A DNA stretch of 36,821 nt from Comamonadaceae bacterium. GTDB taxonomy: Bacteria > Pseudomonadota > Gammaproteobacteria > Burkholderiales > Burkholderiaceae_C. The position numbers were made by a program, and so were the translations under genes. Every line of letters starts with the position of its first letter. Position 1 is the first letter of the stretch. The DNA lies in contig CANJNC010000038.1 in the NCBI GenBank assembly GCA_947475685.1, positions 1-36,821 of the forward strand, given 5' to 3'. Below are positions 28,304 to 36,341 of this stretch, in pieces. The notes below the pieces were generated by a model. The model searched no databases, was not told where the DNA came from, and saw only the letters and a program-made list of their open reading frames with translations.

Positions 28304-30093
28304 TCGCCCTCAACTTCATCGCCTAAATAGGCTCGAACAACCTCAGGATCATTCATCACATCTTTAGGCGCACCACTTGCGATGACCATCCCTTGATCCA
28401 AAACCACCAGTCGGTCTGACAAGGCCATCACTGCGGACATCACATGCTCAACAAACACGATGGAGGTGCCACGCTGTCTGATCAAACGAATGGTCTGAAC
28501 GGCCAAATCAATCTCCGAAGGAGTCAGGCCGGAGAGCACTTCATCCAGCAGCAGCACTTGTGAGCGAGCGGCCAACGCTCGAGCGAGTTCCAAGAACTTC
28601 CTTTGATGAAGGTTCAGCGCATCTGGCAACTCTGCCGCCTTGTCCAATAACCCGGTGAATTCAAGCCACTGCAGCGCTTGCTGCGTTGCTTGTGACTCAT
28701 TGATCCCACTTCCCCCGTACTGCGCTGAGAGAACCACGTTTTGCAAGACCGTCAAACCATTAAAGGGTCTGGGTATTTGGTATGTTCTTGAAATACCTGA
28801 TTTTCTAATTTCATGTGCGCTCAAATGGGTCACATCGCGACCTAAAAGTTCAACGACTCCAGAAGTCGCAGAAAAGTGTCCTGTCACCACGTTGATGAAC
28901 GTCGATTTTCCAGAACCATTAGGGCCCAACAAGCCCAATATCTCACCTTCGTAGAGCTTCAAGTCAACACCACCCAGGGCCTTGATGGCAAAAAACTGTT
29001 TGGTCAAACCTTTGACTTCCAAAACCACCTTGGAGCCCACAGGTGTATCTCCTTTGAGGGCCAATTCAGCTGTTCGCTCAGAGAGCACTTCACGCCCCCT
29101 TGACTCCTCATGGGTATGAGGCGATGAAACACCACCCTTTAATTGAACTCTTTTACTTCTGAAACGCGAACTCAAGCTGCCCCAGATTCCGTTGGGCATG
29201 AGCAAGACCGACAAGGTCAAGATCACACCAATGACAACCCGACCCACCAAAGCACTGTTGCCGTCGGTGAAGGTGTTTAAGAGTAGCGTGATCAAGACTG
29301 CGCCAAGTGTTGGGCCGGCCCAATGCCTAGCACCCCCCAAGATGCTCATCAAAACCACGGTCAAGGGCACATTGATATTGAAGGTCTCACTGACGGTGAC
29401 ATAAGAGACGTAAAGGGCATGAATACTGCCCATCATGCCCGCCAAAAAACTCGACAGCGCAAAGGCAGCCATTTTGAGTGCAAAGGTTGGAACCCCATTG
29501 ACCTCAGCCACATCTTCATCGTCGTGAATGGCCAACAACCCTAAACCCATTTTTGAATAGAACAAAATATATGCAATGAAGACACACAATGTGGCCATTC
29601 CTAGGCCAAGATAATAAAAACTTGAAGCCGCAGAGGGGCCAATTGCAGGCGTACTCACACCCATCAGATAAACACCAGGCCCGCCATCAATGGGCGTATT
29701 CACAATCAGAGTTGCCAATACAAACGTCACAGCCAAAGTGATCAATGCAAAAGACTCTCCTCGAATGGACCTCAGTCGAAACACCAAAGCGCCTATGACC
29801 AATGCCAACGCAGCCGCAATGAGGCCCGATAAAAAGACCGATGGAAAAAATGACAAGTTGAACTTGGTGGCAAATGTCGCCATGCCATACATGCCTAAAC
29901 CAAAAAAAGCACCGTGTCCGAATGAAAAATAACCAGAATAACCTGACAGCAAGTTCCAACTCGTGGCCAAGGAGACCCAAAAGAAAATCAAATACAGCAG
30001 CGACTGCAAGTGAGCTGGCAATCCTACGTAAGGGGCAGCAATCAAAGACGCAAGCAGCAAAACCGCCAAGATGGGCAGGAGTCTTTTAGTCAT
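28300..30093 (-). CDS. LivM-LivG fusion: permease with C-terminal ATP-binding domain
   Basis: A 597-residue single polypeptide. Residues 1 to about 300 are a LivM-type permease with eight to ten membrane helices (YSGYFSFGHGAFFGLG near 55-75 is the conserved LivM pattern). After a charged linker (about 305-350), residues from about 355 form a LivG ATPase with Walker A GLLGPNGSGKST, the LivG-specific GISRTYQIPRPFNGLTVLQNV, signature region LNLHQRKFLELARAL, and Walker B VLLLDEVLSGL. The signature LHQRKFLE is the usual LivG variation of LSGGQ. It overlaps the LivH gene by eight bases upstream and livF by four downstream. This fusion occurs in other Burkholderiales, so it is unusual but not unique. 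Confidence 0.93.
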   Translation of the reverse strand: MTKRLLPILAVLLLASLIAAPYVGLPAHLQSLLYLIFFWVSLATSWNLLSGYSGYFSFGHGAFFGLGMYGMATFATKFNLSFFPSVFLSGLIAAALALVIGALVFRLRSIRGESFALITLAVTFVLATLIVNTPIDGGPGVYLMGVSTPAIGPSAASSFYYLGLGMATLCVFIAYILFYSKMGLGLLAIHDDEDVAEVNGVPTFALKMAAFALSSFLAGMMGSIHALYVSYVTVSETFNINVPLTVVLMSILGGARHWAGPTLGAVLITLLLNTFTDGNSALVGRVVIGVILTLSVLLMPNGIWGSLSSRFRSKRVQLKGGVSSPHTHEESRGREVLSERTAELALKGDTPVGSKVVLEVKGLTKQFFAIKALGGVDLKLYEGEILGLLGPNGSGKSTFINVVTGHFSATSGVVELLGRDVTHLSAHEIRKSGISRTYQIPRPFNGLTVLQNVVLSAQYGGSGINESQATQQALQWLEFTGLLDKAAELPDALNLHQRKFLELARALAARSQVLLLDEVLSGLTPSEIDLAVQTIRLIRQRGTSIVFVEHVMSAVMALSDRLVVLDQGMVIASGAPKDVMNDPEVVRAYLGDEVEGE

Positions 30094-30937
30094 GAGTGCG
30101 CCTCATGAGCAAAATCAGGATTAAAAGTGTGAAGGACACCAAGGGCGCCCAAGTTGGCGCAATCAAAGCCATGGTCATCGACTCACTGATCCCAATTACA
30201 AGTCCAGCAATGAGTGGCGCCCAAGCCGATGCCAATTTGCCCATCATGACGACAGCAAAGATCACTCCAATCCAAGCGAATATTTGAGAAGGCGCAAGCG
30301 TAAACGTCAAGGCCACACAAACACCAGCACAACAAGCCAAGGCAGCACATGCACCGGACAAGGCCAAGGACAACTTGGAGGCATTGATGCCAAATGCACG
30401 CGCAATGTCCGGATCCTCCGCACTGGCCCTCAGCGCCTTGCCAAGGTCAGTCTTGTAGAGTACCCACCAAACACCCAGGCAACACAAAACGGACAAAAGC
30501 ATTGTCAAGGCCTCTGAATAAGTCACGATCACCCCAAAAAGCCTGAACTTCAACTCATCGTATTGTGAGCTCATGCGCCTAAAGTCAGCACTCCAGACCA
30601 ACTGTATCAACGCCTCAACCGAAACGGTCAGACCAAAAGTGGCCATCAAAGAGTTAAAGGGTGTGATCGAGAACTTGGCCAAAACCGCTTGCAACAAAAC
30701 ACCCAAAAGTGCAAAGACTGGAAGCAAGATCAATAAACACAGCAAAGGATCAATGCCAAAGCGCGTCTTAAGTTCGTACGTGAGGTAGGCGGACAAGAAA
30801 ACCCACGCAAAGTGAGATAAATTGATTTGTTTGAGGATGCCCCAACCCAAGCCCAATCCCAAACCAATCAAACCATACAAGGCGCCCATGAAAAGCCCTG
30901 AGGCCAGGGCTTGAAAAAGAAGATTCGCACTAGGCAT
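30086..30937 (-). CDS. livH: LivH-type ABC transporter permease
   Basis: A 283-residue inner-membrane permease with about eight helices, starting with FQALASGLFMGALYGLIGLGLGLGWGILKQINLSHFAWVFLSAYL, given here in short form: GALYGLIGLGL followed by INLSHF, the conserved LivH N terminus. The EAA-like loop is around GKALRASAEDPDIARAFGI. It pairs with the LivM half of the downstream fusion to form the translocation pore. The ATG at 30937 follows the receptor gene by 65 bases; it ends inside the downstream gene. The symbol reflects the family only. Confidence 0.92.
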   Translation of the reverse strand: MPSANLLFQALASGLFMGALYGLIGLGLGLGWGILKQINLSHFAWVFLSAYLTYELKTRFGIDPLLCLLILLPVFALLGVLLQAVLAKFSITPFNSLMATFGLTVSVEALIQLVWSADFRRMSSQYDELKFRLFGVIVTYSEALTMLLSVLCCLGVWWVLYKTDLGKALRASAEDPDIARAFGINASKLSLALSGACAALACCAGVCVALTFTLAPSQIFAWIGVIFAVVMMGKLASAWAPLIAGLVIGISESMTMALIAPTWAPLVSFTLLILILLMRRTHD

Positions 30938-31002
30938 AAATATGTTCTCACATCACATCGAAACTATGATGCGTTAGGAATGAAAAGAAATGTCAAAAAT
31001 GA

Positions 31003-32196
31003 TCAAAGGACCATTTTACCGCCGGGAAGCGCCATTTCTTTCGGGAACAGAACAACCCATTTGCCATTTTGCAATTGTTTGACACGGTTCAAATCATCGC
31101 CATAGTTATTGGGGCCATCAAAACGAACTCGTCCAATGATGGTGTCTACCTTGTTGGCCTTTAACCAGTCGGCAATTTTGCGATCCTCCAAGGAGCCAGA
31201 ACCTTTGACGCCAGCCTCCAAAATCTGCCAGCCTGTATAGGCGTTCGCCGCTTGCAACTCAAACACGGTGTCAGGCAAATTCGCCTTGGCCGCTCGGTCG
31301 TTGTACAGCTTGATGACATCGGCATATACAGCACTGTTCGTAAAGGGTGGGTGCTGCTCAAAGGTGGTCAAGGTCAACGCATTTTTGGCCAATGGGGACT
31401 GAGACATGGCACCGGGTGAGGGGTACAGGTGAAAGTGAATCTTGGGGTGATAGTCAATTTTATCCATCGCCTCCAACAATTGAACGCTCTCTGGTCCAAT
31501 CGAGCCCACCCACACAAAATCTGCATTGGCCTCTTTGAGTCTAGAAGCAATTGGGCCAAAGTCCTTGGTGCCAAACTCCCATTCAAGCCACAAATTTTCC
31601 TTCAAACCGCGTTTTTTAAATACCTCTCTCGCTCCTTCGGACATGAAGATCACCGAGGGAAATTTACTGCTGACAAGTGACACAGTTTTAGGGCTCCCCC
31701 CGCTTGCCAAGATGGCCTCCAAAACCAACGTGGGTACGGTCGTGCCTGGAATCGCTCCAATCACATAGCCTGGGAAATGCATATCGTACTTGGCCAAAGA
31801 TGGAATTCCAAAGGAGTTGCTCACCAATACCTTGCCATTTCTCTGAGCCACGCCCATGGCCGCCAAGGTATTGGCCGTTGCATAGGGCCCCATCAACAAG
31901 TCCACTTTGTCTCCAGTAATCAATTGCTCATAGAGGGTTCTGGCCAAATCGGGTTTGGACTGATCGTCTTTGAAGCTCCATTCCACCTGACGGCCTAAGA
32001 GTCCGCCTCTTTTGTTCAAAAGCTCTACAAAGATCTCCCCAGTAATTTTGTGCACCACGGCCGTGCCTGCAAGAGGACCCGTCAAAGACAAGGTGCTGCC
32101 AATTTTGATGCTTTTGCCCGCCGTTTGTGCAAACGATTGCAGGCTAGGTAAAACGACGCTGGCTCCAAGAAGCTTTAAAAATGGTCTCTTTTGCAT
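31003..32196 (-). CDS. Periplasmic ABC receptor of the LivK/type 1 solute-binding family
   Basis: A 397-residue receptor for the downstream permease. The N terminus is a signal peptide with a twin-arginine-like KRPFLKLLG (Lys in place of the first Arg) and cleavage near FAQ-TAG around residue 24. The mature protein begins IKIGSTLSLTGPLAGTA, the Peripla_BP_6 hallmark, and has LLMGPYATANTLA and GYVIGAIPGT. Receptors of this class in catabolic operons bind aromatic or other organic acids as often as amino acids; the neighbouring dioxygenase and CoA ligase make that likely here. AGGA lies five bases before the ATG at 32196. First gene of the minus-strand operon and divergent from the citryl-CoA-lyase-like gene. 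Confidence 0.93.
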   Translation of the reverse strand: MQKRPFLKLLGASVVLPSLQSFAQTAGKSIKIGSTLSLTGPLAGTAVVHKITGEIFVELLNKRGGLLGRQVEWSFKDDQSKPDLARTLYEQLITGDKVDLLMGPYATANTLAAMGVAQRNGKVLVSNSFGIPSLAKYDMHFPGYVIGAIPGTTVPTLVLEAILASGGSPKTVSLVSSKFPSVIFMSEGAREVFKKRGLKENLWLEWEFGTKDFGPIASRLKEANADFVWVGSIGPESVQLLEAMDKIDYHPKIHFHLYPSPGAMSQSPLAKNALTLTTFEQHPPFTNSAVYADVIKLYNDRAAKANLPDTVFELQAANAYTGWQILEAGVKGSGSLEDRKIADWLKANKVDTIIGRVRFDGPNNYGDDLNRVKQLQNGKWVVLFPKEMALPGGKMVL

Positions 32197-32275
32197 GGAA
32201 ATCCTAGGGTTGAATTGAAAATAAAGCTACAAACAGATAGGTGAATGCTTATCCCTTTATTTTGACCCACCTGCC

Positions 32276-32289
32276 CATAAGAGCTTATG
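32276..32289. promoter_or_regulatory. Operator-like dyad in the divergent catabolic/uptake region
   Basis: CATAAG and CTTATG are perfect inverted repeats around AG. The site lies about 80 bases from the receptor start and about 75 bases from the opposite gene start, where one regulator could control both arms. GntR- and LysR-type regulators often use such dyads, but no regulator gene is adjacent. Confidence 0.35.
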
Positions 32290-32320
32290 CGTGATTTCCC
32301 CAAGAGCAGATGCATTAAGA

Positions 32321-32352
32321 TAGGGACTTGATTTTTTTTATCAACATCCCTA
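32321..32352. promoter_or_regulatory. Interrupted inverted repeat just before the citryl-CoA-lyase-like gene
   Basis: TAGGGA-C-TTGAT, a loop of seven T, then ATCAA-CA-TCCCTA: eleven paired bases with one small bulge. It ends 10 bases before the ATG at 32363, in the place of a ribosome site, so it could be a repressor operator or an RNA hairpin that limits translation. Confidence 0.45.
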
Positions 32353-32362
32353 CTTCGTCCAA

Positions 32363-33211
32363 ATGAACACCCCATCCGCCACCAACAGCAGCGCAACTCC
32401 TGCCACGTCCGCTCCAGCCTCCAAAGCTTTCTCCAAGGGTGGAAGCACGCACATGGCCTTGGTCGAGACAGACAAAATCACCGTCAGAGGTCGCGACCTT
32501 TGCCAAGAGATGATTGGTCAATACAGCTTCACGGCTTACTTTCTCTTCTTACTCACAGGTCAAATGCCCAGCGAAAAATTAATCAAAGCGGCCGACGCCA
32601 CCTTGATCGCAATATCTGAGCATGGCTTGGTCCCTTCGGTGCAAGCCGCCCGAATGACCCTTGCGGCGGCACCAGATGCCATGCAAGGCGCAGTAGCGGC
32701 TGGGCTTCTTGGATGTGGAACAGTGATTTTGGGAGCCTCGGAGACAGCCGGTCTCTTGCTGATTGACATCATCAAAGAAGCAAAGTCTAGCAAAGTGGCT
32801 TTAAAGGACGTTTGCAAGGCTCAATTGGATCGCTTGAAAAGCAATAAATTGTCTTTACCGGGCTTTGGACATCCAACTCACAAAAACGGTGACCCCAGGG
32901 CCGCCAAATTATTGTCTCTGGCTCACCAATGGGGGCTTGCAGGAGAACACATTCAAGCCCTTGAAACCCTGGCTCAGGAGGTTCCTGGCGTTTATGGTCG
33001 AGTGCTGCCCTTGAACGTCTCGGCAGCCATTCCTGCTTTGCTTTTGGATGCGGGTTTTCCTGCTGGCGCTCTAAGAGGCATACCCCTTTTGGCGAGAACG
33101 GGGTCATTGATTGCCCATTTGCTTGAAGAGCAAACCAAACCGATTGGCTTTAAGTTGGCCAATGCCGCAGAGGAAAGCATCCTCTATGACGGCCCATTGG
33201 CTCAAGTTTAA
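32363..33211 (+). CDS. Stand-alone citrate-synthase-like protein, citryl-CoA lyase-like
   Basis: A 282-residue protein matching only the core of citrate synthase. DKITVRGRDLCQEMIG, LPGFGHPTHKNGDPRA with the catalytic-type histidine in GFGHP, and LLARTGSLIAHLLEEQ with the arginine and histidine of the C-terminal active site are visible. The N-terminal half of a full citrate synthase (about 430 residues) is missing, as in the short citryl-CoA lyase group, which cleaves or forms a CoA ester of a citrate-like acid. The first 28 residues are Ala/Ser/Thr-rich and may not be translated; an in-frame ATG at 32453 (after GGTGGAAG) is an alternative start. It heads the plus-strand catabolic genes, with a CoA ligase next. 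The substrate is probably a hydroxy-acyl-CoA, inferred. Confidence 0.82.
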   Translation: MNTPSATNSSATPATSAPASKAFSKGGSTHMALVETDKITVRGRDLCQEMIGQYSFTAYFLFLLTGQMPSEKLIKAADATLIAISEHGLVPSVQAARMTLAAAPDAMQGAVAAGLLGCGTVILGASETAGLLLIDIIKEAKSSKVALKDVCKAQLDRLKSNKLSLPGFGHPTHKNGDPRAAKLLSLAHQWGLAGEHIQALETLAQEVPGVYGRVLPLNVSAAIPALLLDAGFPAGALRGIPLLARTGSLIAHLLEEQTKPIGFKLANAAEESILYDGPLAQV

Positions 33212-33267
33212 CACCCACTCAAGACCATCCTGACAGTGCTTAATCTTTTTTAAATATACAACCCCAA

Positions 33268-34881
33268 ATGAACCAGTTGATTCATCCTCTTGAAGTCATT
33301 GAGCGTTTTGCGTCTCACGACTTTTCCGTTTTTGATTTTTTCACACAAAGAGTCAAAAGCCTAGGTTCAGCGCCCATGGTGGAGTTTGAAAATAGGGTGC
33401 TGACGTGGAATGAAGCTGCCTTGCTGGTTGAAAAGGCGTCGGCTTGGCTTTCTGATCAAGGTGTAAAGCATGGCGATCGAATGGGCCTCATGTCCTACAA
33501 CCACCCAAGCACGGTGATTTTATTCATCGCATGCTCACGACTAGGCGTCATTGTGGTCCCCTGCAACCCGGATTTTGCGGCAAGTGAGGCCAGGTACATC
33601 TTTGAGCACGCCCAAGTGTGCGCCGTCATTTGCTCTAGTGAGATCAAAGACAAGGTTGCTCAAGCCACGCAACATATGCCCCTCAAGCCTTGGATTGCAA
33701 GCAATGACCCCAATGTCCAGGCCAATCAAGAAGGCATTGAGCGTCTTTGGCAAAATTACAAACCCACATCCCATCCAAACCTTGGCCATGCAGACTCTAC
33801 ATGCTTGATCATCTATACATCTGGCACCACAGGTTTTCCTAAAGGCGTGATGCACTCTCAGAGAAGTTATCTGTTAACAGCGGAAGCGTTTGTGCAAAGA
33901 ATGTTTTTGCAAGCGAACGACCGCTTGATGTGCGTCTTGCCCTTGTTTCACATCAATGCACTGATGTACTCCATGGGTGGTGCAATGGCCTGTGGTGGTG
34001 CCTTGATTTTGATCAAGAAATTTTCAGCTTCACAATTTTGGGACCTTGCTGCGAAAACGCAAGCAAGCGAGGTCAACATCATCATGTCGGCTGCAGCCAT
34101 CTTGGCAAGAAGACCGCCCACAGAATTTAACCCAGAACACCGCATCAAGAAAATGTTTTTGGCGCCCCTCAATCAAGACTTGAAAGACACTTTTCAAAAC
34201 CGTTTTGGCGTTGAAACGCTCATTGAATGTTACGGTATGACTGAAATACCCGGGGTTTTAAGCAACCCATTTCTAGGGCCCCACAAGATTGGGAGCATGG
34301 GCATGATATCGGCACATCCAAACCCCCAAATTGAGCGTCCTCAAGTGATCATATTGAGCGATGACGGGCATGAGGCGGCCCTGGATGAAATTGGAGAGAT
34401 CGCGGTTAAAACGCCAACGATGATGCAAGGCTATTACAAGGATGCCGAGCAAACCGAAAAAAGCTTTTCCAACGGATGGTTCTTAACTGGGGACCTTGGA
34501 TTTAAAGATAAAGATGATTTTTACTTTTTCTTCACAAGAAAAAAAGATATCATTCGCAGAAAGGGAGAAAATCTTTCAGGTGCCGAGATTGACAATGCCA
34601 TTTCCAGCCATCCCGATGTCTCTGAGTGCGCCGCTATAGGCGTGCCCTCAGACTTGGGAGATGAAGAGGTGCTGATCGCAGTCGTCCCTCGTGCAGGATC
34701 AAACCCAACACCTCAAGATATCATGGCTCACGCAAAAGCCCATTTGTCCGCACTTAAACTACCTCGGTATATTGTCATTGTTGACAGCTTGCCCCACACA
34801 GGCTCCATGAAAATCGCCAAATTCAAACTCAAACCCGCAACAGAACTTCTTCAACGCGCAACCGACTTCTCAACACCCTAA
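33268..34881 (+). CDS. AMP-forming acyl-CoA synthetase, CaiC-like
   Basis: A 537-residue member of the ANL adenylating family that activates a carboxylic acid with ATP and links it to CoA. The P-loop motif YTSGTTGFPKGV, the A5 motif YGMTE, the hinge GWFLTGDLGFKD, IIRRKGENLSGAEID and the catalytic C-terminal lysine region GSMKIAKFKL are all present. IRRKGENLSGAEIDNAI is reminiscent of the crotonobetaine/carnitine CoA ligase group, but substrate specificity in this family cannot be read from these motifs. It lies 56 bases after the citryl-CoA-lyase-like gene and 12 bases before the dioxygenase gene, so one transcript is likely. Confidence 0.92.
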   Translation: MNQLIHPLEVIERFASHDFSVFDFFTQRVKSLGSAPMVEFENRVLTWNEAALLVEKASAWLSDQGVKHGDRMGLMSYNHPSTVILFIACSRLGVIVVPCNPDFAASEARYIFEHAQVCAVICSSEIKDKVAQATQHMPLKPWIASNDPNVQANQEGIERLWQNYKPTSHPNLGHADSTCLIIYTSGTTGFPKGVMHSQRSYLLTAEAFVQRMFLQANDRLMCVLPLFHINALMYSMGGAMACGGALILIKKFSASQFWDLAAKTQASEVNIIMSAAAILARRPPTEFNPEHRIKKMFLAPLNQDLKDTFQNRFGVETLIECYGMTEIPGVLSNPFLGPHKIGSMGMISAHPNPQIERPQVIILSDDGHEAALDEIGEIAVKTPTMMQGYYKDAEQTEKSFSNGWFLTGDLGFKDKDDFYFFFTRKKDIIRRKGENLSGAEIDNAISSHPDVSECAAIGVPSDLGDEEVLIAVVPRAGSNPTPQDIMAHAKAHLSALKLPRYIVIVDSLPHTGSMKIAKFKLKPATELLQRATDFSTP

Positions 34882-34893
34882 AGGAGAGCCCCA

Positions 34894-35790
34894 ATGAGCT
34901 CAAAACCACAAACCGCACACACCATTGAAAACTTGTATGACGCAACAGACCTGATCACCAAAGAGGTCTTAAAGCGTTATGAACAAACCCCAGACCCACG
35001 CCTCAAAGAGATCATGCTTTCTTTGATCAAGCATGTGCACAGCTTTGCCAAAGAAGTTAAATTAAGCTCCAAAGAGTGGCTCTTTTTAATGCAATACCTC
35101 GAGGAAACAGGTAAATGGTGTAAGCCAGGACGCAACGAATTCATGATTTTCTCGGATGCTTTAGGCCTGTCAATGCTCACCGTGACCCAAGATTATCCCA
35201 GGCCAGCCCACGCGACAGAGGCCACCTTGGTGGGTCCTTTCTTGTTGGAGAATGCGCCTAAATTTGAAATGGGCACCGATATCAGCAATGGTGCCGCCGG
35301 TACACCCATGTACGCCAAAGGCCGTATCTTAGACATCGATGGCCAACCCATTGCCAATTGCGTGATCGATGTCTGGCACTCCGATGATCGTGGACTGTAC
35401 GATGTCCAAGACGACTTTGAGAAATCTGGCCCCTGGGGTAGAGCAGAGTTAAAAACCGGGGCAAACGGGGAGTACTTTTTTTGGTCAGTCTTGCCCGTGG
35501 ACTACCCGATCCCACAGGACGGTACAGCGATTCGCATGTTAAGGGCGACGACAGGCAGGAGTTGGAGACCTGCTCATTTGCACTTCAGAATTCAAGCTCC
35601 GGGACACCGCCCACTGATCACGCATATTTTCGACAAAAATAGCAAAAATTTAGATGGAGATGCCGTGTTTGGTGTTCGCCCCTCATTGATTGCAGACTTT
35701 GTCCATCATGAGCATGGTGTGGCGCCAGACGGCAAGAAAATGGACAACGCGTTTTACACCTTGGACTACGACTTTGTGATGACACGCTAG
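34894..35790 (+). CDS. Intradiol ring-cleavage dioxygenase (hydroxyquinol/catechol 1,2-dioxygenase type)
   Basis: Non-haem Fe(III) enzyme that splits a catecholic ring between its two hydroxyls with O2. The 298-residue product has the N-terminal helical dimerisation domain (about 1-100) of the catechol and hydroxyquinol group, then EATLVGPF, and all four iron ligands: Tyr169 (GLYD), Tyr204 (DYPIP), His228 and His230 (RPAHLHF). A strong AAGGAG at 34881-34886 lies seven bases before the ATG. The sequence looks closer to hydroxyquinol 1,2-dioxygenase than to protocatechuate 3,4-dioxygenase, but substrate is uncertain. The usual partner maleylacetate reductase, or a muconate cycloisomerase, is not in the window. 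Last gene of the divergent plus-strand arm. Confidence 0.92.
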   Translation: MSSKPQTAHTIENLYDATDLITKEVLKRYEQTPDPRLKEIMLSLIKHVHSFAKEVKLSSKEWLFLMQYLEETGKWCKPGRNEFMIFSDALGLSMLTVTQDYPRPAHATEATLVGPFLLENAPKFEMGTDISNGAAGTPMYAKGRILDIDGQPIANCVIDVWHSDDRGLYDVQDDFEKSGPWGRAELKTGANGEYFFWSVLPVDYPIPQDGTAIRMLRATTGRSWRPAHLHFRIQAPGHRPLITHIFDKNSKNLDGDAVFGVRPSLIADFVHHEHGVAPDGKKMDNAFYTLDYDFVMTR

Positions 35791-35836
35791 TGAAAAAGCA
35801 GCTCTGATCACTTTCGCCTTGGGGCTTGCACCACCC

Positions 35837-35873
35837 AAGCACACTTTCTTGGGGATCCCATTAAAGTGTGCTT
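35837..35873. terminator. Long hairpin between convergent genes, probable bidirectional terminator
   Basis: AAGCACACTTT and AAAGTGTGCTT form an 11-bp perfect stem. Inside it, after a CT/TT internal loop, TGGG pairs with CCCA around a GAT loop. It lies between the dioxygenase stop and the DUF1330 stop. No U-tract follows on either strand, so Rho-independent action is not assured, but its position fits transcript ends for both. Confidence 0.5.
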
Positions 35874-35893
35874 ATTGACTTGAACACAAAGAT

Positions 35894-36187
35894 TTATGCC
35901 GCTTCAATGATTCTGATGTCACGAATCACCGAGTCGCTGCCCAGGGCCTTTAAAGCCTTTTGGTAAGCCTCGCTTTCATAGGCCCCTTTGGCCAATTCAA
36001 GACTATCAAATTCAATCAATACCACGCGCTGAATCAAACCCTCCTCTTTTGCCATCGCGGGCAAACCCCTGGCCAAAAAACGTCCTCCACAAGCTGCTAT
36101 GGCTGGCCCAGCCAAAGAGGAATAGTCGGTCAAACGATCCTGATTTTTAATTTCTCGGTAGGTTCCAACCCAATAGGCCTTGGTCAT
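35894..36187 (-). CDS. DUF1330 family protein
   Basis: A 97-residue protein with a ferredoxin-like dimeric alpha/beta-barrel fold. The family pattern is seen in KAYWVGTYREI, YSSLAGPAIAACGGRFLARG, RVVLIEFDSLELAKGAYESEAYQKALKAL (in pieces) and a C-terminal strand DIRIIEAA. These small proteins are often next to catabolic genes and may bind or isomerise small acids or quinones, but no function is proven. The ATG at 36187 has GGAG about seven bases before it; a TTG at 36199 is less likely. Convergent with the dioxygenase gene, separated by the long hairpin, so it is not in that operon. Confidence 0.88.
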   Translation of the reverse strand: MTKAYWVGTYREIKNQDRLTDYSSLAGPAIAACGGRFLARGLPAMAKEEGLIQRVVLIEFDSLELAKGAYESEAYQKALKALGSDSVIRDIRIIEAA

Positions 36188-36341
36188 AGATTTCTCCAAT
36201 TCATGGTTATAAAAGAGACTTGCTTTATTTGCATCTATTCAATCGATGCCGTCAAGCCATCAATTGTAATGGCGAAAAATCACACCGCTCGCGACAGTTC
36301 AGATTCATCGAAACCAACAAGCGTGCAAAAATTGGAAATCT

